DNA of 64,000 nucleotides, from assembly GCF_008831285.2 (NCBI RefSeq), contig NC_045140.1:28901526-28965525 (forward strand), written 5' to 3'. A program made the translations under genes and the position numbers. The DNA is from Nymphaea colorata (Eukaryota > Streptophyta > Magnoliopsida > Nymphaeales > Nymphaeaceae). Under the pieces are notes generated by a model, which saw only the letters and a program-made list of their open reading frames with translations, had not been told where the DNA came from and made no database searches. Of the stretch, positions 32,701-45,500 are shown one piece after another (positions within the stretch are counted from its first letter, which is position 1; each line of letters opens with the position of its first letter).

Positions 32701-33818
32701 AGCAACGTGTTGCTCACCAACTCTTCTTGTTTTCTCTACGTACTAACCTGTTTTTCTCGCTACCTTGATGTCGTTTACTGCTGCTACCAGGTCGCCCAAG
32801 TTGCTGCAGCCTTCCCGGGATGAAGACAGCCTCACAACCTTCTTTGTGTTTGAGAAGGAAGGCACCGTGCTTCAAGAAAATGCTTGTGGGGTATTCTTCG
32901 TGGTCCGTTGGAGACGCCGCGCGCCGGAGCTTGCTGCTATCCTTAGGCCGTGATCCTTAGGTCGAGGGGGAGAGGAAGAAACACGAAAACAAGGACGAGT
33001 GGAAGAGGGAGACCTTCGGTTGACAAGAGGGCTGAAGACGATGCAGATCTTCACCTTGGGGTTCAAAAGGTAGATGACGCCAAGAGAGATGACGTTAGGC
33101 TAGGGAGACACCATGAGGACGAGTGGAGGAGAAGAGGCTGCGCCATGGATGAGGAGGGACGCCAAGGAGAGAAGGGAGACCACCGCGGGAGAGGGGTGAG
33201 CCAAAGGGTAGTACGAGAGAGAGAAAGGGCATTCCGCCCAACACAATTCCTCAATTCATTTTCATTATTCAAAAGCATACTCATTACATGAAATCAAAGA
33301 CTTAAATAATCTCCTAAGCAACTCGGTTCACATTCCGAACCGGTTCACTAAAGAAACAATTAAAAAACGGAATTCAAATGGATCTAAAAACGGAGCTCAA
33401 ATAAATCAAATCTAATGGGCGCTATCCGTCCAACTAAAATGGTCCGTGGATCATTTGGATCCACTTCCTTGGGCGCATGGTTGAGCTTGGACCGGCTCAA
33501 CCCCCTTTTGCAAAGGTTCGACCTAGACTACCTCGTGCGAACTCGGATTAGGACTCGACCATAGGTTAGACCATTCAAGTTCGGGAAAGTCCTAAAAACG
33601 GATCAAAGCCACCTTGAGGTTTAATCCAATTTCGCTCACGCTTGGCCGTTGTTGCTCCGCCTGCTCCGCCCCGTGCAAGAACTCCAAGCTGTAAGTATTC
33701 CTCCGTGGCTGGCCTAGCTGCCTTGCTGGATTCACGTCCAGCCCTTACGAGCCTAGTCGGACCCGGCTTGGTCCTTGGTTCAGCCCTTACAAGCTGGCTG
33801 GATTTTTGGCTCGTAACA
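29748..33818 (-). mobile_element. SOLO-2: solo LTR of the FHA family
   Basis: 4071 bp, TGTTAGGATCC...TCGTAACA, flanked by GAGGC on both sides (29743-29747 and 33819-33823) with no internal region. It is about 450 bp shorter than the FHA-1 3' LTR and more diverged in the middle (30800-32000), so it is probably an older or different subfamily. It still carries the FHA ORF tail at its U3 end. Confidence 0.9.
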
Positions 33819-33823
33819 GAGGC
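33819..33823. repeat. Target-site duplication GAGGC of SOLO-2 (29743-29747 and 33819-33823)
   Basis: After the right copy the FHA LTR sequence resumes (CGTACAAGCG) as in the uninterrupted copy at 59635. Confidence 0.9.
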
Positions 33824-33874
33824 CGTACAAGCGTGCGCGATACAAAAGTACTCTCGCAACTCACTCAATCCAAA

Positions 33875-33879
33875 CCATC
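33875..33879. repeat. Target-site duplication CCATC of SOLO-3 (33875-33879 and 38386-38390)
   Basis: Removing SOLO-3 and one copy rejoins CAATCCAAACCATCAAACC, the sequence of the right FHA-2 LTR near 59680. Confidence 0.92.
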
Positions 33880-36800
33880 TGTTAGGATCCCGAAACTCGC
33901 GGTCGTGTAACCCGAGAGTCGAGGTCCTACTGCCAAGATCGCCTCGAGGAATCTAGACCAAAAACCTAAACAAATAATACAAGGAACTACCCGGCCGGAC
34001 AGGACCCCGGCGCAAACCCAATAGGACGTGATGAACAAGTAGGGTTATTCCCAAAAACCTAACTAAGTCAAAACCTACTACAAAAAACTACGAGGGATGT
34101 GAGGCCGTACATGCGTGCGCGATACAAAAGTACTCTCGCAACTCACTCAATCCAAACCATCAAACCACACAAACCACAACTACTCGTAACAAACCACACC
34201 CAATACCCTAGGTAGGCTCGTTGATTAGCGATCATGTCTAGGCCAAGGGCCATCGAGGTACCGCTGGAATCAACTAAGGCCGAAGCCGGGCTCAAGCAAA
34301 TACGAAAGCAAATACACCCGACCCGTGAAACTACAAGGGAGTGAGAGGGCATTACCAGCCAAGCTAGTCTTGGCTTTCAGCAAGATGGCCGCGAGGTGAA
34401 TCCCCAACCTCGGGCAATGCAGCAACCGTGAGGAAGAACTCCGGAGGAAGAGGGCTGCAGCTGGATCCGCGCAGCAAGGTAGAAGCTACACTGGAAATCT
34501 CCAAAGGGCCGGCTAAGGACGCCGGGCGTGTTGTTGGACTACGGCCCTCCTGGCCGTGAGCAAGAGGCAGCAGCTAGAGTCTAGCTACTGCTGGAATAGG
34601 CACTCCTGGCCGTGCTGGGATCGCTGCTCCAAGAGGGTACCAGAACTAGAAGTGCCTCGCCGTGCGTAGGGGAGGACCTTCGGAAGGGCTGGGTTCGGTC
34701 TAGAACCCGGGAGAACCTAGCTACGGTAAAAGAGGAGAGCTCGGTCTAGAGCTCGGGCAAACCTAGCCACGAGAGGGTCCGGTTGAGGGTGGCTGGCCAG
34801 GTCAAGGCTTAGGGTCAACTGGGTCAAGGCGGACTAAGGACTGGCTTAGGTTCAAATGCGGCTGGGATTGACTTGAATTAAGTCAAGACGCTAAGACATA
34901 AGGAAAGTGCGTGCGGAAGGGGCGGCTTAGGTCTAGCCGTGCAAGAGGTGGGTCCGAATCACTTAGGCAGCGTTGACCTTGGCTGCCTTAGGACCGTGGG
35001 CTACTTTCCAGAATTAGAGGAAAGGAGGCTCAAGGGTTTAGGTGACCAACGAGGGTGAAGTCGACCTAGAGAGGTTGACTAAGGAGTGAAGCGTTATGGG
35101 TTTGACTAAAGGGGAGCAAGGGAGGATACGACTAAGACTTCCTAAAGGTGTTGACTGATCTGGTTAAAGGTTCCTAAGGGTGTCGAGTGGGTGAGGCCAG
35201 GTGGAGGCCAACCTAGCTAAGATAGAGGGGGGTGAGAAGGACGCCAATTGCCAAAGGCAAGGGTTGGCGTGGGATTTCCTTCCTAAGATAGAGGAGGGAA
35301 AGGGGCGTCCAATTTCAAAATGAAATTAGGAGCTAAGAGAGTTGCTAGAGAGAGGCTAGAAAATGAGGATGTGATTTCCAATTCTCTCCTAGTGGAAGGG
35401 GATCGAATTGGGGTGAGCTACTTTCCTATCTCGTAGGAAAGGGGAGCCACGAGGCTTTATCCAAAAGGCAAGTATTTAAAATTGATGCGCGTGGGGCGTT
35501 CTCTCTTCTTCTCCTTTGCAACGGGTACGAGGGATGAACAAGGTATGACTTGGGGAAGGCAAGGTCTAAGGGGTAATACTGGCTAACACTAAGTTAAGAG
35601 CATGAGGTGGCAAGGGTAAGGACTTCATGCGAGAGGGGTTCTAAAACGGTGGGTAGAAGGAAAGGGGAGGTGCGATACAAGGTTGGCTCCAAAAGGTGAC
35701 AAGTGGAGACTTGTGGGACCTACAAGGGAATGGTGGGCTAGGTGGAAGGAAGGTGCTGGCTCGGTTCAGGTGGGGTCAAGAGGGGTAAGCACGAGGTAGC
35801 AAAGGCTGAGGTAAGCTACCAAAAGGGGAGGAGACGAGCTTGGGACAGGAGGTCATGCGAGAGGAGAGTTGACTCCAAAGGTTGACAAGTGTTACGTGTG
35901 GGTCCTACAAAGATGAGGTCTAGCTAGTTGGCGAGGGAAATTCACTCGGTTTGGGGAAGGTAATGATTAGGGAAGGTGAAGTGGAGAGGAGCTAAGGTGA
36001 ATACGAAATGGGTTGACCAACGTAAAGGAAGGGGATGGTTTTGGTAAGTAGGAGGTGGCGTTCTCGTATGGTTCCACTTAGCAAGTTTGGAAAACGCGTG
36101 AATCCTCTAGGAATCGGGTAAGGGGCTTGACGAGGGAAAGGGGAAACCGTGTGGGGAGAGGAGCTTGGGTTTACAAAAAGGAAGGGCTCGGATGGGGAAA
36201 GCAAGAGGTGGCACACTCTCACGTCTTCTCCAAAATGGAAATAAGTGTGAGAGTCAACAAAAACGGTAGAGAGATTATACGAGGGATAAGGTGAAAACGT
36301 TTGGGGCAGGCTGCTCGACGAGGAAGGAGGGATCAGCTGGTGAGGTGGCAGGATGGGTAGGCTAGGATTAGGACACGTGGCAACACCAAGGGTGGAGATT
36401 AAAGGCCGGACTCGGTTGACTAAAAGGTAATGAAACAAAACGGATTCGGTGGATGCGCTAAGGTTGGAGCTTTCTAAAACAATGGGATAAGATGAAGGCT
36501 AGAGGGATTTTCGGCTGGGATGAAATTCGGTCAAGGGGGACAGGTGGCTAGGCAAATTAGGGAGGCTGTGGGGATGACTGACACGTGGCTCACTCAAGGG
36601 CTAGGATTTAACAAACAAAGGAAGGAGAGAGGACTTACCAAAGTGGAGAACCGGCTGCCAAGGACGTGCGAGGAAGCACCGGCGGCTAGGGTGTTTTACC
36701 CAAGTGCGCTCCTCCAACTTTGACCAGAATACCCTTGATTTGAAATGGAGCTTTTCCACGATCAGGGGCAGATTAGTCCATGCCGGAAATTGCCAAAATC

Positions 36801-38385
36801 TGGCCGGAATCAACAGAAAGTCCACCGGAGTTGCAGAATTCAGGCCGAGGCTAGAACATGCGATTAATCAACCGGATGAAGCTCGTTTTTCACTATTTGA
36901 TTCCTCTTGATGGGGCGTCTTCTTTTTTGTCTTCTTTTCTTTATTTTGACGCCTTTTGATGCACTTTGCAAGCCCTTTTTGCTTGCTGGATTTGTGCATC
37001 CGTTTTGCCCAAAAACGGAGGCAACCAAAGAGGCCCTTTTTTGAGGACGCTCGTGGGGAGCCTTCGTGCGTAGCGTGAGGGGAAGAACTCAACAAAGCCA
37101 AGGAGTTCTTGAGACGCGTAAGCTGGAATTTGGTGCTGTTTTCAGCCATGGGATGAGAGCTCAAACTCTCGGGTGTACACCGAGGGAATGAAATCCACCT
37201 TTTAGCCGAATACAAAATCAAATCCGAGCAACGTGTTGCTCACTAACTTTTCTTGTTTTCTCTTCGTACTAACCTTTTTCTCTCGCTGTTTTTGACGTCG
37301 TATGCTGCTGCTACCAGGTCGCCCAAGTTGCTGCAGCCTTCCCGGAATGAAGACAGCCTCACAACCTTCTTTGTGTTTGAGAAGGAAGGCACCGTGCTTC
37401 AAGAGAATGCTCGTGGGGTATTCTTCGTGGTCCGTTGGAGACGCCGCGCGCCGGAGCTTGCTGCTATCCTTAGGCCGTGGTCCTTAGGTCGAAGGGGAGA
37501 GGAAGAAAACAGAAACTAAGGTAGGGGAGAGGAGACCTTCGGCTGGATAAGAGGGTAAAGGGATGCCGTCCTTCACCTAAGGGGCTGGATTGAAGAGGAC
37601 GCCATGGAGGATGATGCTAGGGCTTGGAGATTCCTTGAGGACGAGTGGTGGAGAAGAGGCTGCGCCATGGGTGAGGAAGGGACGCCAAGGAGAGAAGGGA
37701 GACCACCGCGGGAGAGGGGTGAGCCAAGGGGAGTACGAGAGAGAGAAAAGGCATTACGCCCAACAATTCCTTCAATTCATTTCATTATTCAAAAGCATAC
37801 TCATTACATGAAATCAAAGACTTAAATAATCTCCTAAGCAACTCGGTTCACATTCCGAACCGGTTCACTAAAGAAACAATTAAAAAACGGAATTCAAATG
37901 GATCTAAAAACGGAGCTCAATAAGAAGTCCAAAAACGGAGCTCCAGGGGATCCAAAAACGTATTCAAATAAATCAAATCTAATGGGCGCTATCCGTCCAA
38001 CTAAAGTGGTCCATGGATCATTTGGATCCACTTGCTTGGGCGCATGGTTGAGCTTGGACCGGCTCAACCCCCTTTTGCCTAGGTTCGACCTAGACTACCT
38101 CGTGCGAACTCGGATTAGGACTCGACCATAGGTTAGACCATTCAAGTTCGGGAAAGTCCTAAAAACGGATCAAAGCCACCTTGAGGTTTAATCCAATTTC
38201 GCTCACGCTTGGCCGTTGTTGCTCCGCCCGCTTCGCCCCGTGCAAGAACTCCAAGCTGTAAGTATTCCTCCGTGGCTGGCCTAGCTGCCTTGCTGGACTC
38301 ATGTCCAGCCCTTACGAGCCTAGTCGGACCCGGCTTGGTCCTTGGTTCAGCCCTTACAAGCTGGCTGGATATTTGGCTCGTAACA
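33880..38385 (-). mobile_element. SOLO-3: solo LTR of the FHA family
   Basis: 4506 bp, TGTTAGGATCC...TCGTAACA, flanked by CCATC and with no PBS or interior. Its U3 has four AAAACGG repeat units (37880-37970), between the two-unit FHA-1 type and the five-unit FHA-2 type. The middle (35000-36500) is clearly diverged from FHA-1. Confidence 0.9.
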
Positions 38386-38646
38386 CCATCAAACCACACA
38401 ATCCACAACTATACGTAACAAACGACACCCAATACCCTAGGTAGGCTCGTCGATTAGCGGTCGTGTATAGGCCAAGGGCCGTCGAGGTACCGCTGGAATC
38501 AACCAAGGCCGAAGCCGGCTCAAGCAAATACGAAAGCAAATGCACCCGACCCGCGAAACTACAAGGGAGTGAGAGGGCGTTACCAGCCAAGCTATTCTTG
38601 GCTTTCAGCAAGAAGGCCACGAGGTGAATCCCCAACCTCGGGCAAT

Positions 38647-38651
38647 GCAGC
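38647..38651. repeat. Target-site duplication GCAGC of CHR-2 (38647-38651 and 51969-51973)
   Basis: GCAGC flanks both ends. Removal restores GGCAATGCAGCAACCGTGAG, as found uninterrupted at 59937. Confidence 0.95.
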
Positions 38652-41600
38652 TGTTAGGACCACACCGGCTGGGCCAGAACAATCCGACTAGTGTGACCCT
38701 AAACTTCCCAGGACCTTCTTGAGGCCTATTCTAAAAACCGAAAAACCTAAGTGAATTACACACTTGTTCTACCCGGCCGGACAGGACCCCGGCGCAAACC
38801 CAATTAGGTAGGATAGTACAAGGGGAGGTTACCCAAATTCCCAAAATTCCTAACTAAGGTCTGCCTATTACAAAACACTAGCAAGGTTGTGAAGCTGTAC
38901 AAATCGCGAACGATACAGGTATAACGCTCAATCTCACTCCCAAGCCACGCAAACCACGCTAACGTGCAAACCACACCCAACAGAAGTAAATAGGTGGTCT
39001 GGCTCCTTGTGGTCGTGTCTCGGGCACAGTGCCCTCGAGGTACCTCACGGGGGAGCTAGGCCGAAGCCAAGGCTTAAACAGAAATGCTGAAAACAAACTA
39101 ATATGCTACCTAAAAACGCAAGCAAATCCCACCCGGAGCTACAAGGGGGATAGAGGACGACACCGGCCAAGGATCACCCTTGGCGTAGCCGGATAGGGTC
39201 TCGGGGTGATATCTTGCCCCCGTGCACTGCAGCTCACGGAACAAAAAGACCGGCTGAGGCGTGCCTCCACGTAGCCTGCTGCTCGGGCTGGCCGCTGTCG
39301 GAAGGCGCTGACGACCGGCCGCGCGCTGGTGGTCGGGTCGACTGCCGAGTCTGGTCGCTGCTCGCTGGCTGTGGTCGCTGCACTGTTGCGGCGAAGGGTC
39401 CTGCTGTGGCAGCGCTAGCGTCGAACCGAGACTGCTGCTGACACTCTTAGAGCCGAGGGAAAAGACGCGCGCCGAGGACGAGGATGCTGCCGCGGACTGA
39501 TGCGGACGATGCGGTGGAGGATGCCGGGAGCGCTCGTCTGCTGTCTGGTCGAAGGCCGTCGCTCAGGACGAAGTCGCCTGTCGGGCTGCCGTCGTGCTGA
39601 CGACGACGGAACCGGGCCGGAAGGGCCGCCTGGATTGCCGAGGGGGGCTGCCGTCACAGCGACAACGCCTACCTGCCTGTCTCCGGGATGTGGCTCGGCC
39701 ACATACACCGGTGGATGCCGACTGGGAAGAAGTGGCCGCTGCAAGGGCCGGCGAGCCGGCTGAACCTAATCCTAACTAAGGCTGGGTTGGCTGGGTTCGG
39801 CTGCGCTCTACTAGGTGGTAGGTCTAGTCAAGTAGGTTCGGGTCAGGGTAGGCTTAGTCAAATGAGGTTTAGGTTCAGTCAAGGGTTGACCTAGCTAATA
39901 GGTTGGTCCAGTTGGGGAGGCTAAGGTCGAGCCTAATCTCACGGTGTTGGTCAACGTTCACCAAGTGCGGAGGGTTTAACTAATTGGGAGGTTGACTAAG
40001 TGGACCGAGTCAATGGGTCCGGGTCAAGTAGGTCAGGCGTCACTCGAGGTAGGCTCGAGTCACTAAGGGAGGCTACCAACTAAGTGGGCTCGATGGGTAA
40101 GTTTGACCTAGTTTGAATAAGATGAAGAATTGACTTCGGTTTTGGTTGGCTTGCTAAGGGTTCAACCTAGGAGAGAGGTTGGCGCGTAAGGGCTCCTAGC
40201 TAGGTGGGGGTTGACTTGGTTGGTCAAACCAAGGAGGGTGCGCCGATTCTTGCCACGTGGCAAGATGGGTGGACACGACAGAAAGAGCTAGGAAGTTGCT
40301 AGCTATTAGGAAGAGAGCTCGGATTCTCGCCTAAGAATTAGGGAGAAGCTCGACAAGGAAGGACGAGGAGATTGGGGCGAAGGGCCAGGTGTCACTCTCG
40401 GGTGAGCTCGAGTGAGGCTGAGGCTGCGATGTTGACACGTAGCAGTGATCAACGGACGAGGCTGGCTGCGGATTAGGTCAAGGAGAAAGAAGGATTTGCG
40501 GCTGGGACAGATAAGGAAAGGAGATTGCGAGGTGGAGGGGTTTCCTAAGACTAAGGAGGCAAGATCCGAGGGAATAGAGGAAAGGATCTCGCAAGGCCTG
40601 GCTGAAGGACAAGTGGCAGAGCGCGGGACCAGGGTGAGGAGCTGGCTGGTGAGGTGGCAAGTGACGTGGCAAGAGGCTGGCAGAGATTGCAACACGTGTC
40701 AAGATGAACGCGTGAGAATCCTTGCGACCTAGGGTTGACGCGGTGGAGTAGCGAGGAGCTGGAAGAGAGATGCGGCTGCGCGGGATTGCTTCCTGATTTA
40801 GTGGAGCAGCTGATTGCGAGCTGATCCTGGATCGGGACAGATGGCAGCAGTTGGGGAGAGGACTCAAATGGACGGCTGGATGGGGGACAGGTGTCCGGAT
40901 GGATGGCTGCGATGGAACGGAGGTGGACTTACCGGAAATGGTAGATGCGACGGTGGAGGAAACTCCAATTCGCACCGGCGACCTGAGCTAACGCTCGGAG
41001 TCCAGTTGACCGTAATACCCCTTTTAGAATTTTAAATAAAACAGTAGGGAAGAAGGGCAAGAGGGTCCTTCACGCCAGAAACAATGGCGAGCACCGGAAT
41101 ACATAGCGGCGGCCGGATCTATGCTACTTTCCGGCGAGGATCGATCTTGCGATCTAGCCGATGGAATTCGCCCTTCTATGGATTGCTTTAACGCATTTTT
41201 CAGGGCGATTCACTTAGGCTAATCCTCTTCTTCAGATCTTGACCAGAGAGCAGAATATCGGCACTTTCAGTCTGCTGGCCCGAGCGATCAAGAAGAGAAA
41301 TCGAGGCCGATAGAACTTGATTCTTAAATTTATTTGTTTTTCTAATCCGGCCAAATCCCTACTAGGGACCGAACCTTGATTTCCAACACGTGGCTCGACC
41401 TGTACGTGCTGAATAGAACGACGAACACCAACCGCCTTAGTTCCTCTCTTCGGGTATGCCGAGGGAGGAATTAGGAGAGGGCGATCTAAGTTCTAAATCA
41501 GATTACACCAATCGAGCAGCGAGAAGGGGATCAAGAGCCGTCTCCTCTTCGGTGTCTTGTTGAAGCCAACGGATTCACCCGTGCCTTCAACCTTCCCTAC

Positions 41601-42561
41601 GCTGGAATCAGCCTCACAATACCCTCGTGATCAGGGCAAAGGCACCGATTCCAGAACTTTGAAAAAGCTCGAAAGGGGTACTTACGTGACAAGGGAGGGA
41701 TCGCCGCCAGTGGTGGAGATCCGTCGATGCCTTCTTCCTTATGCCTATGTCTCCGACGGCGGCTCTTCAAGGATTTCTGGACTGAGAAGCGCCGTGGAGG
41801 TAGAGGACGCGAGGGGGGAGAAGACGCCTGGTTCACGGTTGAACAAGGTGGGAGACGAGAGGGGAGAAGCCTCGTGCGAGGAGAGAGATAGTGCCACACC
41901 AATTCCAATCTCTAGATTAGTTTTTTGTATCCATTGTACATTGATCTTAAAGAATATATACAAAATATAATGCGAGCCCTAATTACATGTTAACCTAGCT
42001 CGCTAACTTAGTCTAATACAAAATGCACAAGGCACAACCCGCCTTGCTAGGTCTCTACTTCAAAACTAGGTGTTGGCATGAAATAGAAGACGCAAACTAC
42101 AACCGGGCCTAGCGCCCAGCTTGTAATCTAATCGCTAAAGTCCCTAAGCCTTGTGGACTTAGGGCGGGGACCTCGTGTGGGTTACCGCCCACACTTTGGA
42201 ACTTAGTGCACGGGTCAAATCTGATTGACTCAGATCTGAACCTAAGCCTCTCGGCTTTAGATAGGCTCAAGCGTTCGAGGAAGTTGGACTCACACTCGGA
42301 TTAGACTGATCAAGCTCAGTGAGCCTCGCAATAGGTTCTAGAACGCCTTGAGTTCCACCTGGTTCGAGCACTCTTTCGGACCTAGCTGCTCCTCCCACGC
42401 CGCCCGCTGCAACTGGTTCGAGTGCTGACTTAGCCTCGCTTGGACCGTCTTGAAGTTGACTTAATGCCTGCGCCCACAAGTCCGAGGCCTTGCGCCTTGG
42501 TCGACTGGTTCTGGCCTGATCACGCCGAGCTGGGTTTGGACCTACAAGTGGGTCCGTAACA
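38652..42561 (-). repeat. CHR-2 3' LTR
   Basis: 3910 bp, TGTTAGGACC...GTAACA. The U3 end codes for the last 97 or so residues of pol. TATA-like GTATATAT at 41961-41954, candidate donors at 41685 and 40932, candidate acceptor at 39139 (CCCCCTTGTAG). Confidence 0.93.
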
Positions 42562-45500
42562 GATTCCCCCTCCCTAGAATGCGCTTGTCCTCGAGCGCTG
42601 GAGGAGGGAAAGCGATGAGCCACTGACCCAAACTCTTCCCAAGAGGTTCCTCTGTCAGGCCCCTCCCATTCCACTAATACCTCCTGTCGTGTTCTCTCTT
42701 GTCTTTGAACATAACGATGTTTAAGTATACGATAGGGAGTAGACAAGTTGTCCTGCTCTGGTATTTGCTCAATAACTGTAGGGACATCACCATGATGAGG
42801 CTTGAGCCTAGTGATGTGGAAAACAGGATGTACCATTGCTTCTCGTGGAAGCCCAAGACGGTACGCTGCTTTCCCTACCTTCTGTAATACCGGAAACGGT
42901 CCATAATACCTCGGTAGTAGCTTAGAATAGGGTTGGCCCATTAACGATCGTTGCTTGAGGGGCAACCTCTTCAACCATACGTAATCACCCACTTCGAATT
43001 CTCGATCTTTACGCCCTTTGTTGTAGACCTGTCTCATCCGATTCTGAGCTTTGGCAATGTTTTGCCTAAGGGATTCTAACACTTCTTCACGAGTGCGTAG
43101 CTCGCAGTCTACATTGTCATCTCCTGCAGTGCCTCCTTCATATCTGGGGATACTTGGAGGAGGGGTCCCATACACACCTTCAAAAGGCGTCATCCCTGTT
43201 GACGAATGTAAACTAGTATTATATGACCACTCTGCCCAAGGTAAGAATTTTACCCAAGTCTGTGGTCGTTCTCCGGCAAAACACCTCAAGTAGGTCTCAA
43301 GAGATCGATTTACAATTTCGCTCTGCCCGTCTGTCTGTGGGTGATGGGCTGTATTAAACTTCAGCGTCGTACCCATAAGCTTCATGTACTCCTGCCAGAA
43401 TGCACTGAGGAAAATTGAATCCCTGTCACAAACGACTGATTGTGGCATCCCGTGGAGCTTTCCAATGTATTCTTGGTACACGCTGGCCACCATTGGCCCT
43501 TGATATGACCTAGGCAAGGGAGCGAAGTGGCTGTACTTGGTCAGATGGTCCACTACCACTAGCACAGCTTCCTTGCCTTCTGAGCGGGGCATGGCATCAA
43601 TAAAATCCATGGTCACATCGGTCCATGGTTTGGCTGGTATGGGGAGGGGAACCAAGTGTCCTGGAGGTCTAATCGCCTCGTATTTCTCCCTCTGGCATAC
43701 CAGGCAACTCCGTATGTACCTCTGTACCTCTGCCTTCATGCCACGCCACCAAAATTGGGCTTTTATTCTGCTTAGGGTTTTAGAAACCCCCTCATGACCC
43801 GCGGCAGGGGTGTCATGGAAATGACGCAGGAGTTCCTGCTTAAGCCCAGACTCTGGAGGAACCACTGCTCGGTTCTTCCTATATAAAAGATTCCCTCTGA
43901 CTGTATAGAAGGGAATGGATCCTGGATGTTGCTCTGTTGACGCACGGATTAGCCTTAAGGACTGATCTGCTTGCTGTTCCTGGGCTAACCTATCCCAAAC
44001 ATCAGTTTCCACTACCGAAAGAGTCATGAACTGCTCAGTCAAACGAGAGAGAGAATCGGCCGCTGTATTTTCCGCACCTTTCTTATACTCTATTTCAAAA
44101 TCGTATCCAAGCAGCTTCGCTAACCATCGCTGTTGGGTTGGCGTGGATACTCTCTGTTTCAACATGTACTTCAGAGAATTCTGGTCCGTCTTAACTGTAA
44201 ATCTACGCCCTATAAGGTAGGGCCGCCATTTCTCCACTGCTAACACTATCGCTAGTAGTTCTTTCTCGTAAGTAGAGAGAGGCTTCGCTCTACTTGTGAG
44301 TGCTTTAGACATATACGCGATAGGGTGGCCTCCTTGGCTGAGAACGGCCCCGATTCCAACCTCACATGCATCTGTCTCTATGGTAAATTGTTGGTTGAAA
44401 TCCGGAAGAGTAAGAACCGGCGCAGACATAAGGGCTGATTTTAACTTTTCAAAGGCTGCCCTAGCCTTGTCCGACCACTGAAAGGCTCCTTTCTTGAGCA
44501 TCTGGGTCAAGGGTTGCGCGATAAGACCATATCCTTGAATGAAACGCCTATAGTACCCAGTCAAACCGAGGAATCCACGGAGTCCTTTCAAGTCCTTAGG
44601 CAGTGGCCACTTCTGCATGGCTTCTAATTTTTCGGGGTCTGCCCGAACCCCCTGTTGGCACACTATGTGCCCCAGATAACCAATAGAAGGTTGTCCAAAG
44701 CTGCATTTGGACATCTTGGCGTATAATTGGTTATCTCTCAAAACCTGAAGAGCCACTGAGAGATGCTTTTGATGTGATTCTTCAGACCGGCTATAAATTA
44801 AGATGTCATCGAAGAAAACTAGGATGAAATCACGGAGATACTGTCTGAAGACGTCGTTCATGCACCTCTGAAATGTTGCTGGTGCGTTAGTCAGACCAAA
44901 TGGCATGACGAGGAACTCATAGTGCCCGTCATGCGTCCTGAAAGCGGTCTTGGGGACGTCATCCTTAAACATGCGAATCTGATGATAGCCGGCTCGTAAG
45001 TCGATTTTGGAGAAAATAGTTGCTCCGGCTAATTCATCCAATAGCTCATCAATTACCGGTATTGGGTGTCTATCCTTCACGGTGGCTTCGTTCAAGGCGC
45101 GATAGTCTACACAGAAGTGCCAGGTGTTGTCCTTCTTCTTCACTAGTAAGACCGGCGAAGAGAAAGGACTGCTACTCGGTTGCGCGATGCCACTTTCCAA
45201 CATTTCCTTAACCAGACGCTCGATTTCTGCTTTTTGGTTATATCCATACCGGTAGGGGCGCACATTAACCGGTTCTGCCCCTTGAGTCATTAATATCCGA
45301 TGGTCATATGACCTCTATGGTGGGAGACCCTTAGGCTCCTCAAATACGTCCTCGTACTGATCTGGCACCAACTGTATTCGTTCTGGCACTATCTCTTTCT
45401 GCTCTTCTTTTTCTGGCACATCTGTAGCGAGTGCCATTACCCAACACGTGGGCTGCTCGGCTTCAATTGCGCGAAGCGCAGCCTTGGGACGAGTGATGCT

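Noticed and set aside
39214-39763. GC-rich ORFs on both strands in the CHR-2 LTRs
   Set aside because: Not kept with intact frames between the two LTRs (compare 48951-49167); no domain.
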